From JAJCYL01 sp040222875 (GTDB taxonomy: Bacteria; Bacteroidota; Bacteroidia; Cytophagales; Cyclobacteriaceae), in NCBI GenBank assembly GCA_040222875.1, contig JAVKCG010000005.1, positions 310,001 through 374,000 of the forward strand: a stretch of 64,000 nt of DNA, read 5' to 3'. Positions 8,570 through 17,594 of this stretch are shown here, in pieces. Below the pieces are notes generated by a model. That model saw nothing but the letters and a program-made list of their open reading frames with translations. It did no database searches and was not told the origin of the DNA. The translations under genes and the position numbers were made by a program. Every line of letters begins with the position of its first letter. The stretch's first letter is position 1.

Positions 8570-8577
8570 CAAATCTA
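8570..8577 (-). promoter_or_regulatory. Candidate -7 element for the PhnD-like gene
   Basis: TAGATTTG on the minus strand matches TAnnTTTG exactly and lies about 48 bases upstream of the chosen start at 8522. The nearest minus-strand TTG (8602-8604) is 24 bases away, a little too far for an ideal -33 element. Confidence 0.3.
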
Positions 8578-8608
8578 TCATTAACTTCGGATTGAAAACC
8601 TCAATCAA

Positions 8609-9856
8609 ATGAAAGCGCTATTTGCCGTTATCCTAACCTTCACTTGTGTAACACTTCAAGCCCAATATCTGCTTAAACCAGATCGGATATTTGATGGAAA
8701 TGAGGTGAAAACAGGCTGGGTAGTATTAGTGGAAGATGAGTTGATTTCTTATGCTGGCCCTTTGTCAGGCATGAAATCAACATCTGCTACCGTAATCGAT
8801 CTTTCCGGAACCACCCTGATGCCAGGAATGATCGAGGGTCATTCACACATCACATTGCACCCTTACAACGAAACAAGTTGGAATGATCAGGTTCTGAAAG
8901 AATCTCATGCTGAAAGAGCAGTAAGGGGAGCCAATCATTTGAGAGCCTCACTGGAAGCCGGCGTAACAACCATGCGTGACCTTGGGGCTGAAGGAGCCGG
9001 ATATATTGATATAGGACTAAAGCAGGCAGTTGAAAAAGGGGTAATTCCAGGGCCAAGGCTATTGGTTGCAGGGCCAGCCATTGTTGCAACAGGTAGTTAT
9101 GGGCCCAAGGGGTTTCATGATGGTGTTCAGGTGCCATTAGGAGCTGAGGTGGCTGATGGGCAGGATAACCTGATAAAAGTGGTTAGGGATCAAATTGGCA
9201 AAGGGGCAGATTTCATCAAAGTGTATGCAGATTATCGCTGGGGGCCAAATGGTGAGGCAAGGCCAACTTTTACTCAAGATGAGATCGCCTTAATTGTGAA
9301 AATTGCTGAGAGCAGTGGGCGTTATGCTGTTGCTCATGCTGCCACCGAGGAGGGCATGCGAAGAGCCACACTCGCCGGGGTTGAAACTATAGAACATGGT
9401 GACGGGGGCACAAAAGAAATCTTTGAGCTGATGCGCCAAAAGAATGTCGCCTTTTGCCCAACACTGGCAGCCGGTGACGCTATTATGCAGTACAGAGGAT
9501 GGAAAAAGGGGGTTGAGCCTGATCCGGAGCGAATTGTGAACAAAAGGAAATCATTTAAGCTGGCGCTGGAGTCAGGGGTGAAAATTTGTTTCGGTGGCGA
9601 TGTTGGCGTTTATCCCCATGGAGACAATGTACGTGAGCTGGAAATGATGGTGGACTATGGAATGGAAACACTGGATGTCTTGAAATCTGCTACTTCTGGA
9701 AATGCCGGGATATTTCATCTGTCGGACAAGGTCGGTACGATCAAGGAAGGATTATTCGCCGATCTTATTGCCGTAGAAGGAGACCCTTCTAGGGACATTT
9801 TAGCCCTGAGGAATGTGAAAATGGTGATGAAAGGTGGCGTTAAGTTTGAACCCTAG
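8609..9856 (+). CDS. Exported amidohydrolase family protein
   Basis: A 415-residue metal-dependent hydrolase of the amidohydrolase superfamily, imidazolonepropionase/prolidase-like branch. A signal peptide (residues 1-19, ending LQAQ) points to the periplasm. Metal-site residues are visible: His78-x-His80 (EGHSH), Lys204 (FIKVYAD, the likely carbamylated lysine), His243 (VAHAATEEG), His263 (IEHGDG) and Asp331 (GGDVGVYPHG). The C-terminal motif GTIKEGLFADLIAVEGDP is typical of the small beta domain. Members act on dipeptides or cyclic amides; the substrate here is unknown. It is transcribed divergently from the PhnD-like gene. Confidence 0.88.
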   Translation: MKALFAVILTFTCVTLQAQYLLKPDRIFDGNEVKTGWVVLVEDELISYAGPLSGMKSTSATVIDLSGTTLMPGMIEGHSHITLHPYNETSWNDQVLKESHAERAVRGANHLRASLEAGVTTMRDLGAEGAGYIDIGLKQAVEKGVIPGPRLLVAGPAIVATGSYGPKGFHDGVQVPLGAEVADGQDNLIKVVRDQIGKGADFIKVYADYRWGPNGEARPTFTQDEIALIVKIAESSGRYAVAHAATEEGMRRATLAGVETIEHGDGGTKEIFELMRQKNVAFCPTLAAGDAIMQYRGWKKGVEPDPERIVNKRKSFKLALESGVKICFGGDVGVYPHGDNVRELEMMVDYGMETLDVLKSATSGNAGIFHLSDKVGTIKEGLFADLIAVEGDPSRDILALRNVKMVMKGGVKFEP

Positions 9857-9900
9857 TTCACCGGAAGGCCTAACTTTTCACTTGCTTCAATTAGGATTTT

Positions 9901-10653
9901 TTAATTCAACTGTCTAACCTCAATATTTTCATTTTCTATACGGCTGAGTTCCTCAAGTTTGCCCTCTGATAAAAGTTGGTCATGTATTTCCACAGGCTGG
10001 ATTCCAAGCTCTTTCTTAGGTTTATAGTTGATGTAATCCTGAAAAATAATTCCACCGATCTCCTGACGGTTGTAGGCCTTTCTTAGCCGTGAGCCAATTC
10101 CTTCGCTTTCTGCATAGCTATAAGCGATATAATCTACCGTGAAACCGTTTTTGTTGATCCAATAGCAAAAAATATCTTCATAATCTTCACCTCCACCAGT
10201 CTGATCAAAAGTCACCTTAATCTTATAGTATTCATTTCCCTCTAACTCAGTTTGCCCCAAGAATTCTTTATTCACTGCACCATCGTTAAGTGGGTATGGC
10301 AGTTGAACAAAGTAAAGAACCGAATTAACTGAGCTGGTAAAGGCAGTTTTTCGTTCTTCAGAAATAACCACCTGAGTTTCATTTAAATATCTTTTGAAAT
10401 TCGAGGCATTAATAAGCACATCACGCAAAACGCCGAGGGTATCCTGGGTTTCCCGTGTGTATACAAACCTCCCCCCTTTCCGCTCTAATGAATAATGCCG
10501 ATCCCGGAAATCGAATTCAATCAAAACATTTTCATAATTCTTACCTCCATGGGCTTCAATCGATTTATCAACAATTATTTGCGGATCGGTTAAATCAGAT
10601 TTGCAAGAGCTTATGAAAATTATCGTCAGTAAAAAGAATATCGAATATTTCAT
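9901..10653 (-). CDS. DUF6503-like lipoprotein
   Basis: A 250-residue predicted lipoprotein: a hydrophobic leader ends in ISSC with Cys17. The body starts PQIIVDKSIEAHGGKNYENV and continues with alternating strands and the FCYWINKNGFTVDYIAYSY segment, resembling the Bacteroidota DUF6503 family and more distantly LolA/LolB-like lipid-binding folds. The function is unknown. It is convergent with the amidohydrolase gene (45 bases between stops) and stands alone on its strand. Confidence 0.72.
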   Translation of the reverse strand: MKYSIFFLLTIIFISSCKSDLTDPQIIVDKSIEAHGGKNYENVLIEFDFRDRHYSLERKGGRFVYTRETQDTLGVLRDVLINASNFKRYLNETQVVISEERKTAFTSSVNSVLYFVQLPYPLNDGAVNKEFLGQTELEGNEYYKIKVTFDQTGGGEDYEDIFCYWINKNGFTVDYIAYSYAESEGIGSRLRKAYNRQEIGGIIFQDYINYKPKKELGIQPVEIHDQLLSEGKLEELSRIENENIEVRQLN

Positions 10654-10789
10654 TGATCAGATCGTTTAGGGTGGGTGCATTACAAACGGGTTGCGCTATC
10701 GCAAGTTCTGTAAGAATCCTGACAATAACGATGATAAATCCATACCATCAAATTAACACCCGTGTTGGCAATAAAATTCTGTTAGCTGC

Positions 10790-10820
10790 TTGCAGAATTT
10801 CGAACAGCCTGCTAATATTG
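10790..10820 (+). promoter_or_regulatory. Predicted promoter of tRNA-Asn
   Basis: TTG at 10790-10792 and TAATATTG at 10813-10820, 20 bases apart, match the TTG / TAnnTTTG pattern with one mismatch in the -7 box. The spacing is ideal. A leader hairpin CTCCG-TTTTT-CGGAG (10823-10837) lies between it and the mature tRNA and may be removed during processing. Confidence 0.5.
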
Positions 10821-10845
10821 CACTCCGTTTTTCGGAGCGGTATTT

Positions 10846-10922
10846 TCCCCCTTAGCTCAGCTGGTTAGAGCGGCTGACTGTTAATCAGTAGGTCCTTGGT
10901 TCAAGTCCAAGAGGGGGAGCCA
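10846..10922 (+). tRNA. tRNA-Asn (anticodon GTT)
   Basis: The 77-base gene folds as a standard cloverleaf. The acceptor stem pairs TCCCCCT (10846-10852) with AGGGGGA (10912-10918), discriminator G at 10919 and a genome-encoded CCA at 10920-10922. The D arm contains AGCTCAGCTGGTTAGAGC, the anticodon stem GCTGA pairs with TCAGT, the loop is CTGTTAA with anticodon GTT, and the T arm has CTTGG-TTCAAGT-CCAAG. It reads asparagine codons AAC and AAU. Confidence 0.97.
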
Positions 10923-10925
10923 CAA

Positions 10926-10954
10926 AAGCTGTCAATTTATTGGCAGCTTTTTTT
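10926..10954 (+). terminator. Intrinsic terminator of tRNA-Asn
   Basis: AAGCTGTC (10926-10933) pairs with GGCAGCTT (10942-10949) around an 8-base loop and is followed by a run of seven T. It begins 3 bases after the CCA end of the tRNA. Confidence 0.85.
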
Positions 10955-10990
10955 ATTTATTCCATTAGAATTGAGGTCTATTTGCTTTAA

Positions 10991-11992
10991 ATGGAATACA
11001 ATAGCCTACATGGAATATTGCTCATTACAGGATTGTTGATCCTGGCTTTGATATTCAGACGCAAACCGCATTTAAAGGGATATTCTTTTTCCATCCTAAT
11101 TCTTGCCGCTGTAGTAGCATCGCTCCTTTATCCTTCGCTATTTACCACGTGGGGCACATTTGATCTCAAATTATTGATTGTGCCGTTGCTCCAGATCATC
11201 ATGTTCGGAATGGGAACGGCCATGAGCCTTAAAGACTTTGTCGGTGTTATTAAAATGCCCAAAGCGGTTGGAGTGGGATTAATATGTCAGTTTACAATAA
11301 TGCCGATAGTGGGCACTTCGTTAGCTATCATTTTTGCCCTACCGCCAGAAATTGCAGCCGGTATTGTGTTAGTCGGTTCATCCCCAAGCGGCCTGGCATC
11401 CAACGTGATGTCATACCTAGCAAAAGCTAACCTGGCCCTATCAGTAACCCTAACCGCATGCTCCACAATGCTTGCACCTATTCTTACCCCTTTTCTAATG
11501 GAAATGCTGGCGGGTCAGTTTGTTCCGATTGATTTTCTTGCCATGGTATGGAGCATTACCAAAATTGTAATTATCCCGATTATTGCAGGCCTAACGTTCA
11601 ATCACTTTTTTCACGGTAAACTGAAGTGGCTGGATAAAGCTATGCCACTTATATCAATGGGAGGTATTGCCTTCATAATTACAATTATTACCGCGGCTGG
11701 TCATGAAAGCCTCCTTTCTATTGGCTTGCTGTTAGTTACCGCCTCCATCATTCACAATTTCTCCGGTTATTTCTTGGGCTACTGGGCTTGCAAATTATTT
11801 GGGTTTCCGGAACAAGATTGTAGAACTATCGCCCTTGAAGTAGGTATGCAAAATTCAGGATTGGCATCAGGTATTGCACTAGAAATGGGCAAAGTTGCGA
11901 CGGTGGGTTTGGCGCCTGCAATATTCGGCCCTTTGATGAACATTTCAGGTTCATCTCTTGCTACCTGGTGGAGGGATAAAAATGAACTTTGA
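10991..11992 (+). CDS. Bile acid:sodium symporter (BASS) family protein
   Basis: A 333-residue integral membrane protein with nine to ten hydrophobic helices. Family signatures are the MFGMGTAMSLKDF segment near residue 75, the crossover motif VGSSPSGLASNVMSYLAKAN near 134-153, and GMQNSGLASGIALE near 290. BASS transporters move organic anions with sodium; bacterial members transport pantoate, pyruvate-like acids or other small organic acids rather than bile acids. Neighbours do not reveal the substrate. It converges with the fructokinase gene, 33 bases between stops. Confidence 0.9.
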   Translation: MEYNSLHGILLITGLLILALIFRRKPHLKGYSFSILILAAVVASLLYPSLFTTWGTFDLKLLIVPLLQIIMFGMGTAMSLKDFVGVIKMPKAVGVGLICQFTIMPIVGTSLAIIFALPPEIAAGIVLVGSSPSGLASNVMSYLAKANLALSVTLTACSTMLAPILTPFLMEMLAGQFVPIDFLAMVWSITKIVIIPIIAGLTFNHFFHGKLKWLDKAMPLISMGGIAFIITIITAAGHESLLSIGLLLVTASIIHNFSGYFLGYWACKLFGFPEQDCRTIALEVGMQNSGLASGIALEMGKVATVGLAPAIFGPLMNISGSSLATWWRDKNEL

Positions 11993-12025
11993 GAGCAAAA
12001 AAAGGCGTAAATCAATTCAGGTTCA

Positions 12026-12904
12026 CTAACTAAATAATCCCTTAATTTCCTCGCTATACTCCGGTATCGCACCGGAAGACGCAGCCACGAATCCACCGAT
12101 TTTATTAGCAATGGTAGCTGACTTGATGGCATCAGCAGTATTCACATAAGTGTACATAAAGGCTGCGCTGAAAGAATCACCGGCACCAATGGCATCTACA
12201 ACATGCACCGGCTCACTTTTAATGTGGTGCAGCGCTAGTTTGTCGTAAACATAGCAACCATCACCCCCGGCGGTAATTATCACATGTTTGATATTCGGGT
12301 AGAGCTTGATGAGTCTTCTAATGAAATCTGCCTGTTGCAATTTGGTTTCAAAAAGCATTAATGAGATTTCATTTATTTCTTCTTCACTTACTTTAAAAAT
12401 ATCAGTGTTGGCCAATGAGAAGCGGATAATTGCCTCATTGTAGCAGTCTTTACGGAGGTTGACATCATAAAACCGATGCTTGAATGAATGGTTTTCAATA
12501 ACCTTTTTTAAAGTTTCTCCCGAAGCCCCTCGTTGGGCTACCGTTCCGAAATAAAGCACATCGAAATGATCCTGATCTAGCTGATCTTTTGCAGCATCAA
12601 AATCGATAAAATCATAAGCGACACCAGGCACTATAAAATACTCTGGCTGTCCATTCACTAATTTTATGGGAACAGTACCTGTAGGATGTTGATCATCCCA
12701 TTGGACATAAGAAGCATCTACACCCAGTTTGTTGATTCTTTCGTAGGCGGTCTCGCCCCGCTGGTCTTTACCTAATTTAGACATGATGGCGGCATCGCCA
12801 CCGCATTTAACAAAGTGAGCAGCAAAATTTAAGGGGGCACCGCCTAAATGATCATCGTCATTAATAATGTCCCACAATACTTCGCCGAATGCTAAAACCT
12901 TCAT
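12026..12904 (-). CDS. PfkB-family sugar kinase, probable fructokinase
   Basis: A 292-residue ribokinase-fold kinase. The N-terminal GEVLWDI and GGAPLNFAAH (residues 21-30) motifs bind the sugar, and DAIGAGDSFSAAFM near 238-250 holds the anion hole (GAG) and catalytic base Asp243. The N-terminal sequence and the KVSEEE segment match bacterial fructokinases. It is the last gene of a minus-strand unit with a GH32 fructan hydrolase and a VOC protein, with gaps of 24 and 32 bases. The context supports ATP-dependent phosphorylation of fructose released from sucrose or fructan. Confidence 0.88.
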   Translation of the reverse strand: MKVLAFGEVLWDIINDDDHLGGAPLNFAAHFVKCGGDAAIMSKLGKDQRGETAYERINKLGVDASYVQWDDQHPTGTVPIKLVNGQPEYFIVPGVAYDFIDFDAAKDQLDQDHFDVLYFGTVAQRGASGETLKKVIENHSFKHRFYDVNLRKDCYNEAIIRFSLANTDIFKVSEEEINEISLMLFETKLQQADFIRRLIKLYPNIKHVIITAGGDGCYVYDKLALHHIKSEPVHVVDAIGAGDSFSAAFMYTYVNTADAIKSATIANKIGGFVAASSGAIPEYSEEIKGLFS

Positions 12905-12928
12905 AATTATAATATTAGTCCTGTTAGA

Positions 12929-13402
12929 TTACTTCTCAAAGATTTGGATCCGGTTGCCATCAGGATCGCTAATGACCGCCATTCGTTTTCCCGTTAGACT
13001 GTCTTCGACAACATCTTTAGAAACGTCCATACCAAGATTAGTTAGATGATCGATCCAACCATCAAAGTCCTTCACTATAAACCCAATTTTAAATAAGCCC
13101 AAAAGGCGGGTTTTATCGGTATAGTTCGGAATTACATCTGCTGGATTTAACGCTTTGTTCAGTTCAATTAACTCAATGGCAGATGTGCTATTTTTGAGGT
13201 TGACGATTTTAAAACCTCTCTCGTCAGAGCCAACCTCATTCACAACTTCAAATCCTAAAAAATCTACGTACCAAATTTTGGAAGCGTCGATGTCCCTAAC
13301 AATCACCGCTGAAAAAGAGGCTTTTAAATCATCCGGTGCCGTTGATTGGGCAGAGCTCAGAAGTGGGGTAAGGACCAAAAATCCAATAATTAGTTTTCGC
13401 AT
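12929..13402 (-). CDS. Secreted VOC (glyoxalase-like) family protein
   Basis: A 157-residue protein from the preferred ATG at 13402; the frame opens 14 codons earlier at 13444, but that would bury the signal peptide (hydrophobic residues 2-18, ending SSAQS). The rest is a vicinal oxygen chelate domain: KASFSAVIVRDIDASKIWYVDF opens it, with the paired beta-alpha-beta modules and a C-terminal DPDGNRIQIFEK in which the Glu is a usual metal ligand position. Family members isomerise or cleave small molecules using a metal. It lies between the GH32 and fructokinase genes. A secreted VOC protein in a fructan operon is unusual. Confidence 0.8.
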   Translation of the reverse strand: MRKLIIGFLVLTPLLSSAQSTAPDDLKASFSAVIVRDIDASKIWYVDFLGFEVVNEVGSDERGFKIVNLKNSTSAIELIELNKALNPADVIPNYTDKTRLLGLFKIGFIVKDFDGWIDHLTNLGMDVSKDVVEDSLTGKRMAVISDPDGNRIQIFEK

Positions 13403-13434
13403 AATGAGTTGATCTTTTAGCGCTGAATTTTGGG

Positions 13435-14997
13435 TTATCTCCAAATACTATTTAACTCCCAAAGGATGAATTCGTCCAAATTAACGGAACCGTTTTTAGC
13501 CAAAACCTCCAATAACCTATATGGTTCTAAAGGGAATATATTAACCGTCAAGACGGTTGCCCCATCATCGGCAAAAAGTTCGATTGATGACGCATCAACA
13601 AAAATTCGTAGTTCGACAGTATCATCAACTAACCTATTTCCCCATTGCCTCTGGGCAAATTCTTGATGAAATCCACTATTGCCAGCTTGTGTGCGATCAA
13701 TGAAATATTTATTGCGGATCGCATCAAATCCGATTGTCACATTTTCGCTGCCGTTTGATAACCGTATTCCAAACTCATCTGAGTTAATCCCTGAAAAAGT
13801 TACTGCAAGCTCAGCTTTGTTAATGTCAAGTGAATCCGTCTCTATTTTTAGCGACCTTTCAACAGCCGTTTGCTCCAAACTCATGGTCTTGCTTCTCAGC
13901 TGGTTAAGTTCCAAAATTGGCTTAGATTTTATGATGTAACCATCAGCGGTGTTTGAGAGTGAGAGTTCCCGTGGTATTGTCATGGCGCTTCGCCATTTTT
14001 CAGTTGGCACTATCTGGGCGTAAAGCCAATTGCTCATCCAACCAATGAATAATCTTCGGCCATCTTCCTCAGGAATATCGGACCAGGTTACCCCAGCATA
14101 ATTATCTGTGCCATAGTCCAACCACAAGATAGTTTCAGGGGAATTATCATTCTTGAAATCTGTACCATCAAAATCCCCGATAAAGTATTGTGTAGATGAA
14201 CCGCCATTAGGTCCACCGGGATTTACGCTCACCAAAAGCACCCATTTAGTTTTACCATCAAACTGCATCGGAAAAAGATCGGGGCACTCCCAAAGCACTT
14301 CCCTCCTTCCCTCGTTCAACCCAAAGTCGCTCAGCTTATCCCAGGATTTAAAATCTGCCGATGAATAAAACTCAACATGATCAAATACCGCTAGCGTCAT
14401 GATCCATTTTTGGGTTGGCTCATGCCAAAACACTTTAGGATCACGGAAATCTTTAATACCCTGGTTTGGCAGAACAGGATTGCCTTCATATTTGGTCCAA
14501 TTGCGACCTTTGTCAAGGCTATACGCAATGCTTTGATACTGAAAATCAGTCCGCCCAGCTTTTTCACCCTCCATTAAATGGTGTGTGAAAATGGCGATCA
14601 TCGGTGGTTCTTCATCAGTTCCGAAACCCGAAGTGTTGTTCCAGTCAATAACAGCGCTGCCAGAGAAAATGAGTCCCAAGCTGTCAGGATAAAGTGCAAT
14701 GGGCAAATGCTCCCAGCTAACCAAATCTGTACTGACGGCGTGGCCCCAATGCATCGGCCCCCAAACAGTACTGTCGGGGTAATATTGATAGAACAGATGG
14801 TACTCACCTTCATAATTCACCATCCCATTAGGGTCGTTCATCCAATTGGCCTCCGGTGTGAAATGATATTGGGGGCGGTATTTCTCGGTGTAATAAGAGG
14901 ATTTTTCTGTAGAACTTTCCTGCGTCTTCACTGATTGGGAGCAACCAACAATGGCAAAGCAGCCAATCATCAAAAGAAAGGGATTTGGTGTAGGCAT
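13435..14997 (-). CDS. Glycoside hydrolase family 32 lipoprotein (levanase/inulinase-like)
   Basis: A 520-residue fructan or sucrose hydrolase. A lipobox IVGC gives Cys19, so the enzyme is membrane anchored, probably facing outward. The five-bladed propeller contains all three catalytic acids: nucleophile Asp55 (WMNDPNG), transition-state Asp186 (FRDPK) and acid/base Glu237 (WECPD). The C-terminal beta-sandwich carries LRIFVDASSIELFADDG. It releases beta-fructosyl units from levan, inulin or sucrose. It heads the unit GH32-VOC-fructokinase. No SusC/SusD pair lies next to it, although an outer membrane barrel gene precedes it on the same strand. Confidence 0.93.
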   Translation of the reverse strand: MPTPNPFLLMIGCFAIVGCSQSVKTQESSTEKSSYYTEKYRPQYHFTPEANWMNDPNGMVNYEGEYHLFYQYYPDSTVWGPMHWGHAVSTDLVSWEHLPIALYPDSLGLIFSGSAVIDWNNTSGFGTDEEPPMIAIFTHHLMEGEKAGRTDFQYQSIAYSLDKGRNWTKYEGNPVLPNQGIKDFRDPKVFWHEPTQKWIMTLAVFDHVEFYSSADFKSWDKLSDFGLNEGRREVLWECPDLFPMQFDGKTKWVLLVSVNPGGPNGGSSTQYFIGDFDGTDFKNDNSPETILWLDYGTDNYAGVTWSDIPEEDGRRLFIGWMSNWLYAQIVPTEKWRSAMTIPRELSLSNTADGYIIKSKPILELNQLRSKTMSLEQTAVERSLKIETDSLDINKAELAVTFSGINSDEFGIRLSNGSENVTIGFDAIRNKYFIDRTQAGNSGFHQEFAQRQWGNRLVDDTVELRIFVDASSIELFADDGATVLTVNIFPLEPYRLLEVLAKNGSVNLDEFILWELNSIWR

Positions 14998-15064
14998 GGC
15001 TTAAAAATTTTTTAAGCCACTTAAGTTAGTAAAGGTTCGTTAAATGCTGATGTACGATGAAACC

Positions 15065-17488
15065 CTAAAACTCATCATCGCCAAAATCATCATCACCCCT
15101 GCCATTTCTTGAGCGCTGCTTTTTCTGGTTCAACCTGTAAGTAAAAGTAAGCTGACCACTGCGACGCCTCCATTGGAAATCACTCCGCTCATAGTAGCCA
15201 TCGCTAAAAACTTCTCCCCGGTATTTTCGGGAGTTAAAAAGGTCTCTGATACTCAGTGACAAGGTGCCATTCCCTTTCATTACATCTCTTGAGAAACCAA
15301 GGTCTACAGAGGTCATCGAAAACCGCTTGCCCTGAACAGTGTTCCTTGGTGCCCTGTATGAAACATTAACCTGGGCGCTAATAGATTTTGCTATCTTGAA
15401 ATTGTTGTTCAACCTCCCACTAAAACTGGTGGCTGACACCTTATCAAATTCAATCAATTGTTCATCAAACATAACCGAACCAGCATTGGTGATTGAATGG
15501 AACAAATTCATATTACCATTAAGGTTGTACCACGTGGCAAATTCATGGGAAAAATTTAACTCGGCACCGACGTCATTCTGCTCTGTGATGTTATATGGGC
15601 GCTGAAATGTGATTTCTCCCGTGACAATGCGAATGCGTTGATAAACGCCATTGGCATGGCGGTAATAAACGCCTCCATAAATTGAAGAATTATTTAGGTT
15701 AAGTAAATAGCCCAGCTCATAAGAATCGGTGTACACAGGCCTTAGATTTGGGTTACCTACCCGGAAATTTCGATTATCAAAAATTTGTGCAAAAGGGTTT
15801 AGAAACCGACCCCTGGGCCGCCTAATCCTGCGGCTATAGCTTGCTTGTAAAGACTGCTGATCAGTAAGGTTATAGGTGACAAATGCACTCGGAAATAAGT
15901 TGTGATAATTCTGATGGTTACGCTCATCAGTGGTTTTGAGTACAGTGGTCAGGTCTGTCATCTCATAACGTAGACCCAATTGCCATGACATCCTGTTTAG
16001 TTTATTTCCGATGATTGAGTAGGCCGCAAATACTTTTTCGCGGTACTCAAAATCATTGGTGAAAGCTGAATCTACAACAAAGACCCCCTGCTCACTTTGG
16101 TCTTCCACCACATAATCATTGCCGACAAGCCTGTCTGTAAACCTGAAACCAGTTTCAAATAATCCCTCATCCTGAAAAGGGTGCAGATATTCGCCCTGGG
16201 TCATCCACCGTTCCTCTATTTCATCATTGATTGATTGCTGCACTTGATTGGTCATCAGGTTTCCTGTAACACCTGAATTCTCTACCAGGCTACCATCCTC
16301 CAACTCATTGTTGTTCTGATATTGAAAATCGAATGAAAGCTTCTGATCCTTTTTTTCGAAAGTCCTGGTGTAATTGATCGAGTATTCCAGATTTTCATCG
16401 CCCTCAGTTTCAACACCCAATCTTTCAGTTAATGAGTCAAGGTTATCCTGCGGATAATGGTCAGAATAGAAAGTATTAAAATCATTGTTTTCATCAGAAA
16501 ATCTATAGAGAAATGCCAGTGTAAGCGTGTTGTAATCATTCAAGAAGATGTCTGATCCAAACCTGGCAGTATAATTAATGCCACCTCTTTCCCGATCGCG
16601 GTCTATTATGGTAACCTTCTCTATTGGTTCGCCAAATTCCTGCCTGCCACCGCCACCACCCGGGTTTTTTCTATATGATGCCCCCAGATTAGTGAAAAAA
16701 TTAAACTTCTCTCTTCGAAGGTTGAGGTTCATAGAGCCCCCGTGATTGTGGGGCCAGCCAGTGTTTACTACAAAGCTTCCATTTATCCCCTTCGCTTTTT
16801 CTTTCTTTAAAACAATGTTGATAATGCCGGCTTCACCTTCGGCATCATACCTTGCTGAAGGGTTTGTCACTATTTCAACCCGCTCAACCATGTTGCCATT
16901 TAACTGCCTAAGTGCATCATTGCTTGAAAGGCCAACCAATCCAGAGGGTTTGCCATCTATTAAAATCCTCACATTTTCGCTGCCACGGAGACTGACGTTG
17001 CCCTCTACATCTACCTGAACCGATGGGAGATTATCAAGAATATCGGTTGCAGTGCCTCCAAGATTACTTAGGTCTGTGCCAATGTTGTAAATCTTCTTGT
17101 CAAGGGCAAGCTCCATTTGCGTTCGCTCCCCCTTCACAGTGATCTCTTCCAGGTAACTTGAGGCAATTTTGAGTTGTATTGTATTCAGATCGACAGCCTG
17201 TCCATTTGTAACCTTAATATTTTTTACAACCTCATCTTCATAAGATAAAAATTCGATTTGGGCATAATAAAGACCGTCTTTAAGATTGATTGAAAATTGA
17301 CCCGCTACATCGGTGACCCCCCCCGTAACTAAAGAAGAATCTGATTGGTCAAAAAGGCCCACGCTCACGAATTGCAGAGGGCTTCCATCTTCTATGTCGA
17401 TTACTGTCCCTGACAGCTTACCTGTTTGCGCTTGAAGCGAAACGGAAAGCAGTAACCCTAGTGTAGCTAATAATAGTCTTTGAATCAT
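15065..17488 (-). CDS. Outer membrane beta-barrel family protein (TonB-receptor-like, OMP_b-brl_3)
   Basis: An 807-residue outer membrane protein. Residues 1-20 are a signal peptide, 23-105 a carboxypeptidase regulatory-like domain (KLSGTVIDIEDGSPLQFVSV), about 115-225 a plug domain (NLGGTATDILDNLPSVQVDVEGNVSLRG), and the rest a beta-barrel with alternating strands. The tail is Arg-, then Asp-rich (DDDFGDDEF) instead of ending in a classic aromatic strand. Members of this group resemble TonB-dependent transporters but often lack a clear TonB box. Ligand unknown. The LytR-type regulator gene lies 106 bases upstream, so it may be its target. Confidence 0.88.
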   Translation of the reverse strand: MIQRLLLATLGLLLSVSLQAQTGKLSGTVIDIEDGSPLQFVSVGLFDQSDSSLVTGGVTDVAGQFSINLKDGLYYAQIEFLSYEDEVVKNIKVTNGQAVDLNTIQLKIASSYLEEITVKGERTQMELALDKKIYNIGTDLSNLGGTATDILDNLPSVQVDVEGNVSLRGSENVRILIDGKPSGLVGLSSNDALRQLNGNMVERVEIVTNPSARYDAEGEAGIINIVLKKEKAKGINGSFVVNTGWPHNHGGSMNLNLRREKFNFFTNLGASYRKNPGGGGGRQEFGEPIEKVTIIDRDRERGGINYTARFGSDIFLNDYNTLTLAFLYRFSDENNDFNTFYSDHYPQDNLDSLTERLGVETEGDENLEYSINYTRTFEKKDQKLSFDFQYQNNNELEDGSLVENSGVTGNLMTNQVQQSINDEIEERWMTQGEYLHPFQDEGLFETGFRFTDRLVGNDYVVEDQSEQGVFVVDSAFTNDFEYREKVFAAYSIIGNKLNRMSWQLGLRYEMTDLTTVLKTTDERNHQNYHNLFPSAFVTYNLTDQQSLQASYSRRIRRPRGRFLNPFAQIFDNRNFRVGNPNLRPVYTDSYELGYLLNLNNSSIYGGVYYRHANGVYQRIRIVTGEITFQRPYNITEQNDVGAELNFSHEFATWYNLNGNMNLFHSITNAGSVMFDEQLIEFDKVSATSFSGRLNNNFKIAKSISAQVNVSYRAPRNTVQGKRFSMTSVDLGFSRDVMKGNGTLSLSIRDLFNSRKYRGEVFSDGYYERSDFQWRRRSGQLTFTYRLNQKKQRSRNGRGDDDFGDDEF

Positions 17489-17594
17489 TGAATTATTCTA
17501 TTCCCGATGGTGCAAAAAAACGTACACACGTTACCATTGTTGGTTAAAATCTTTGAACGACCAATGGAGCAGGCCAACCGACATAGGTTGCCAA

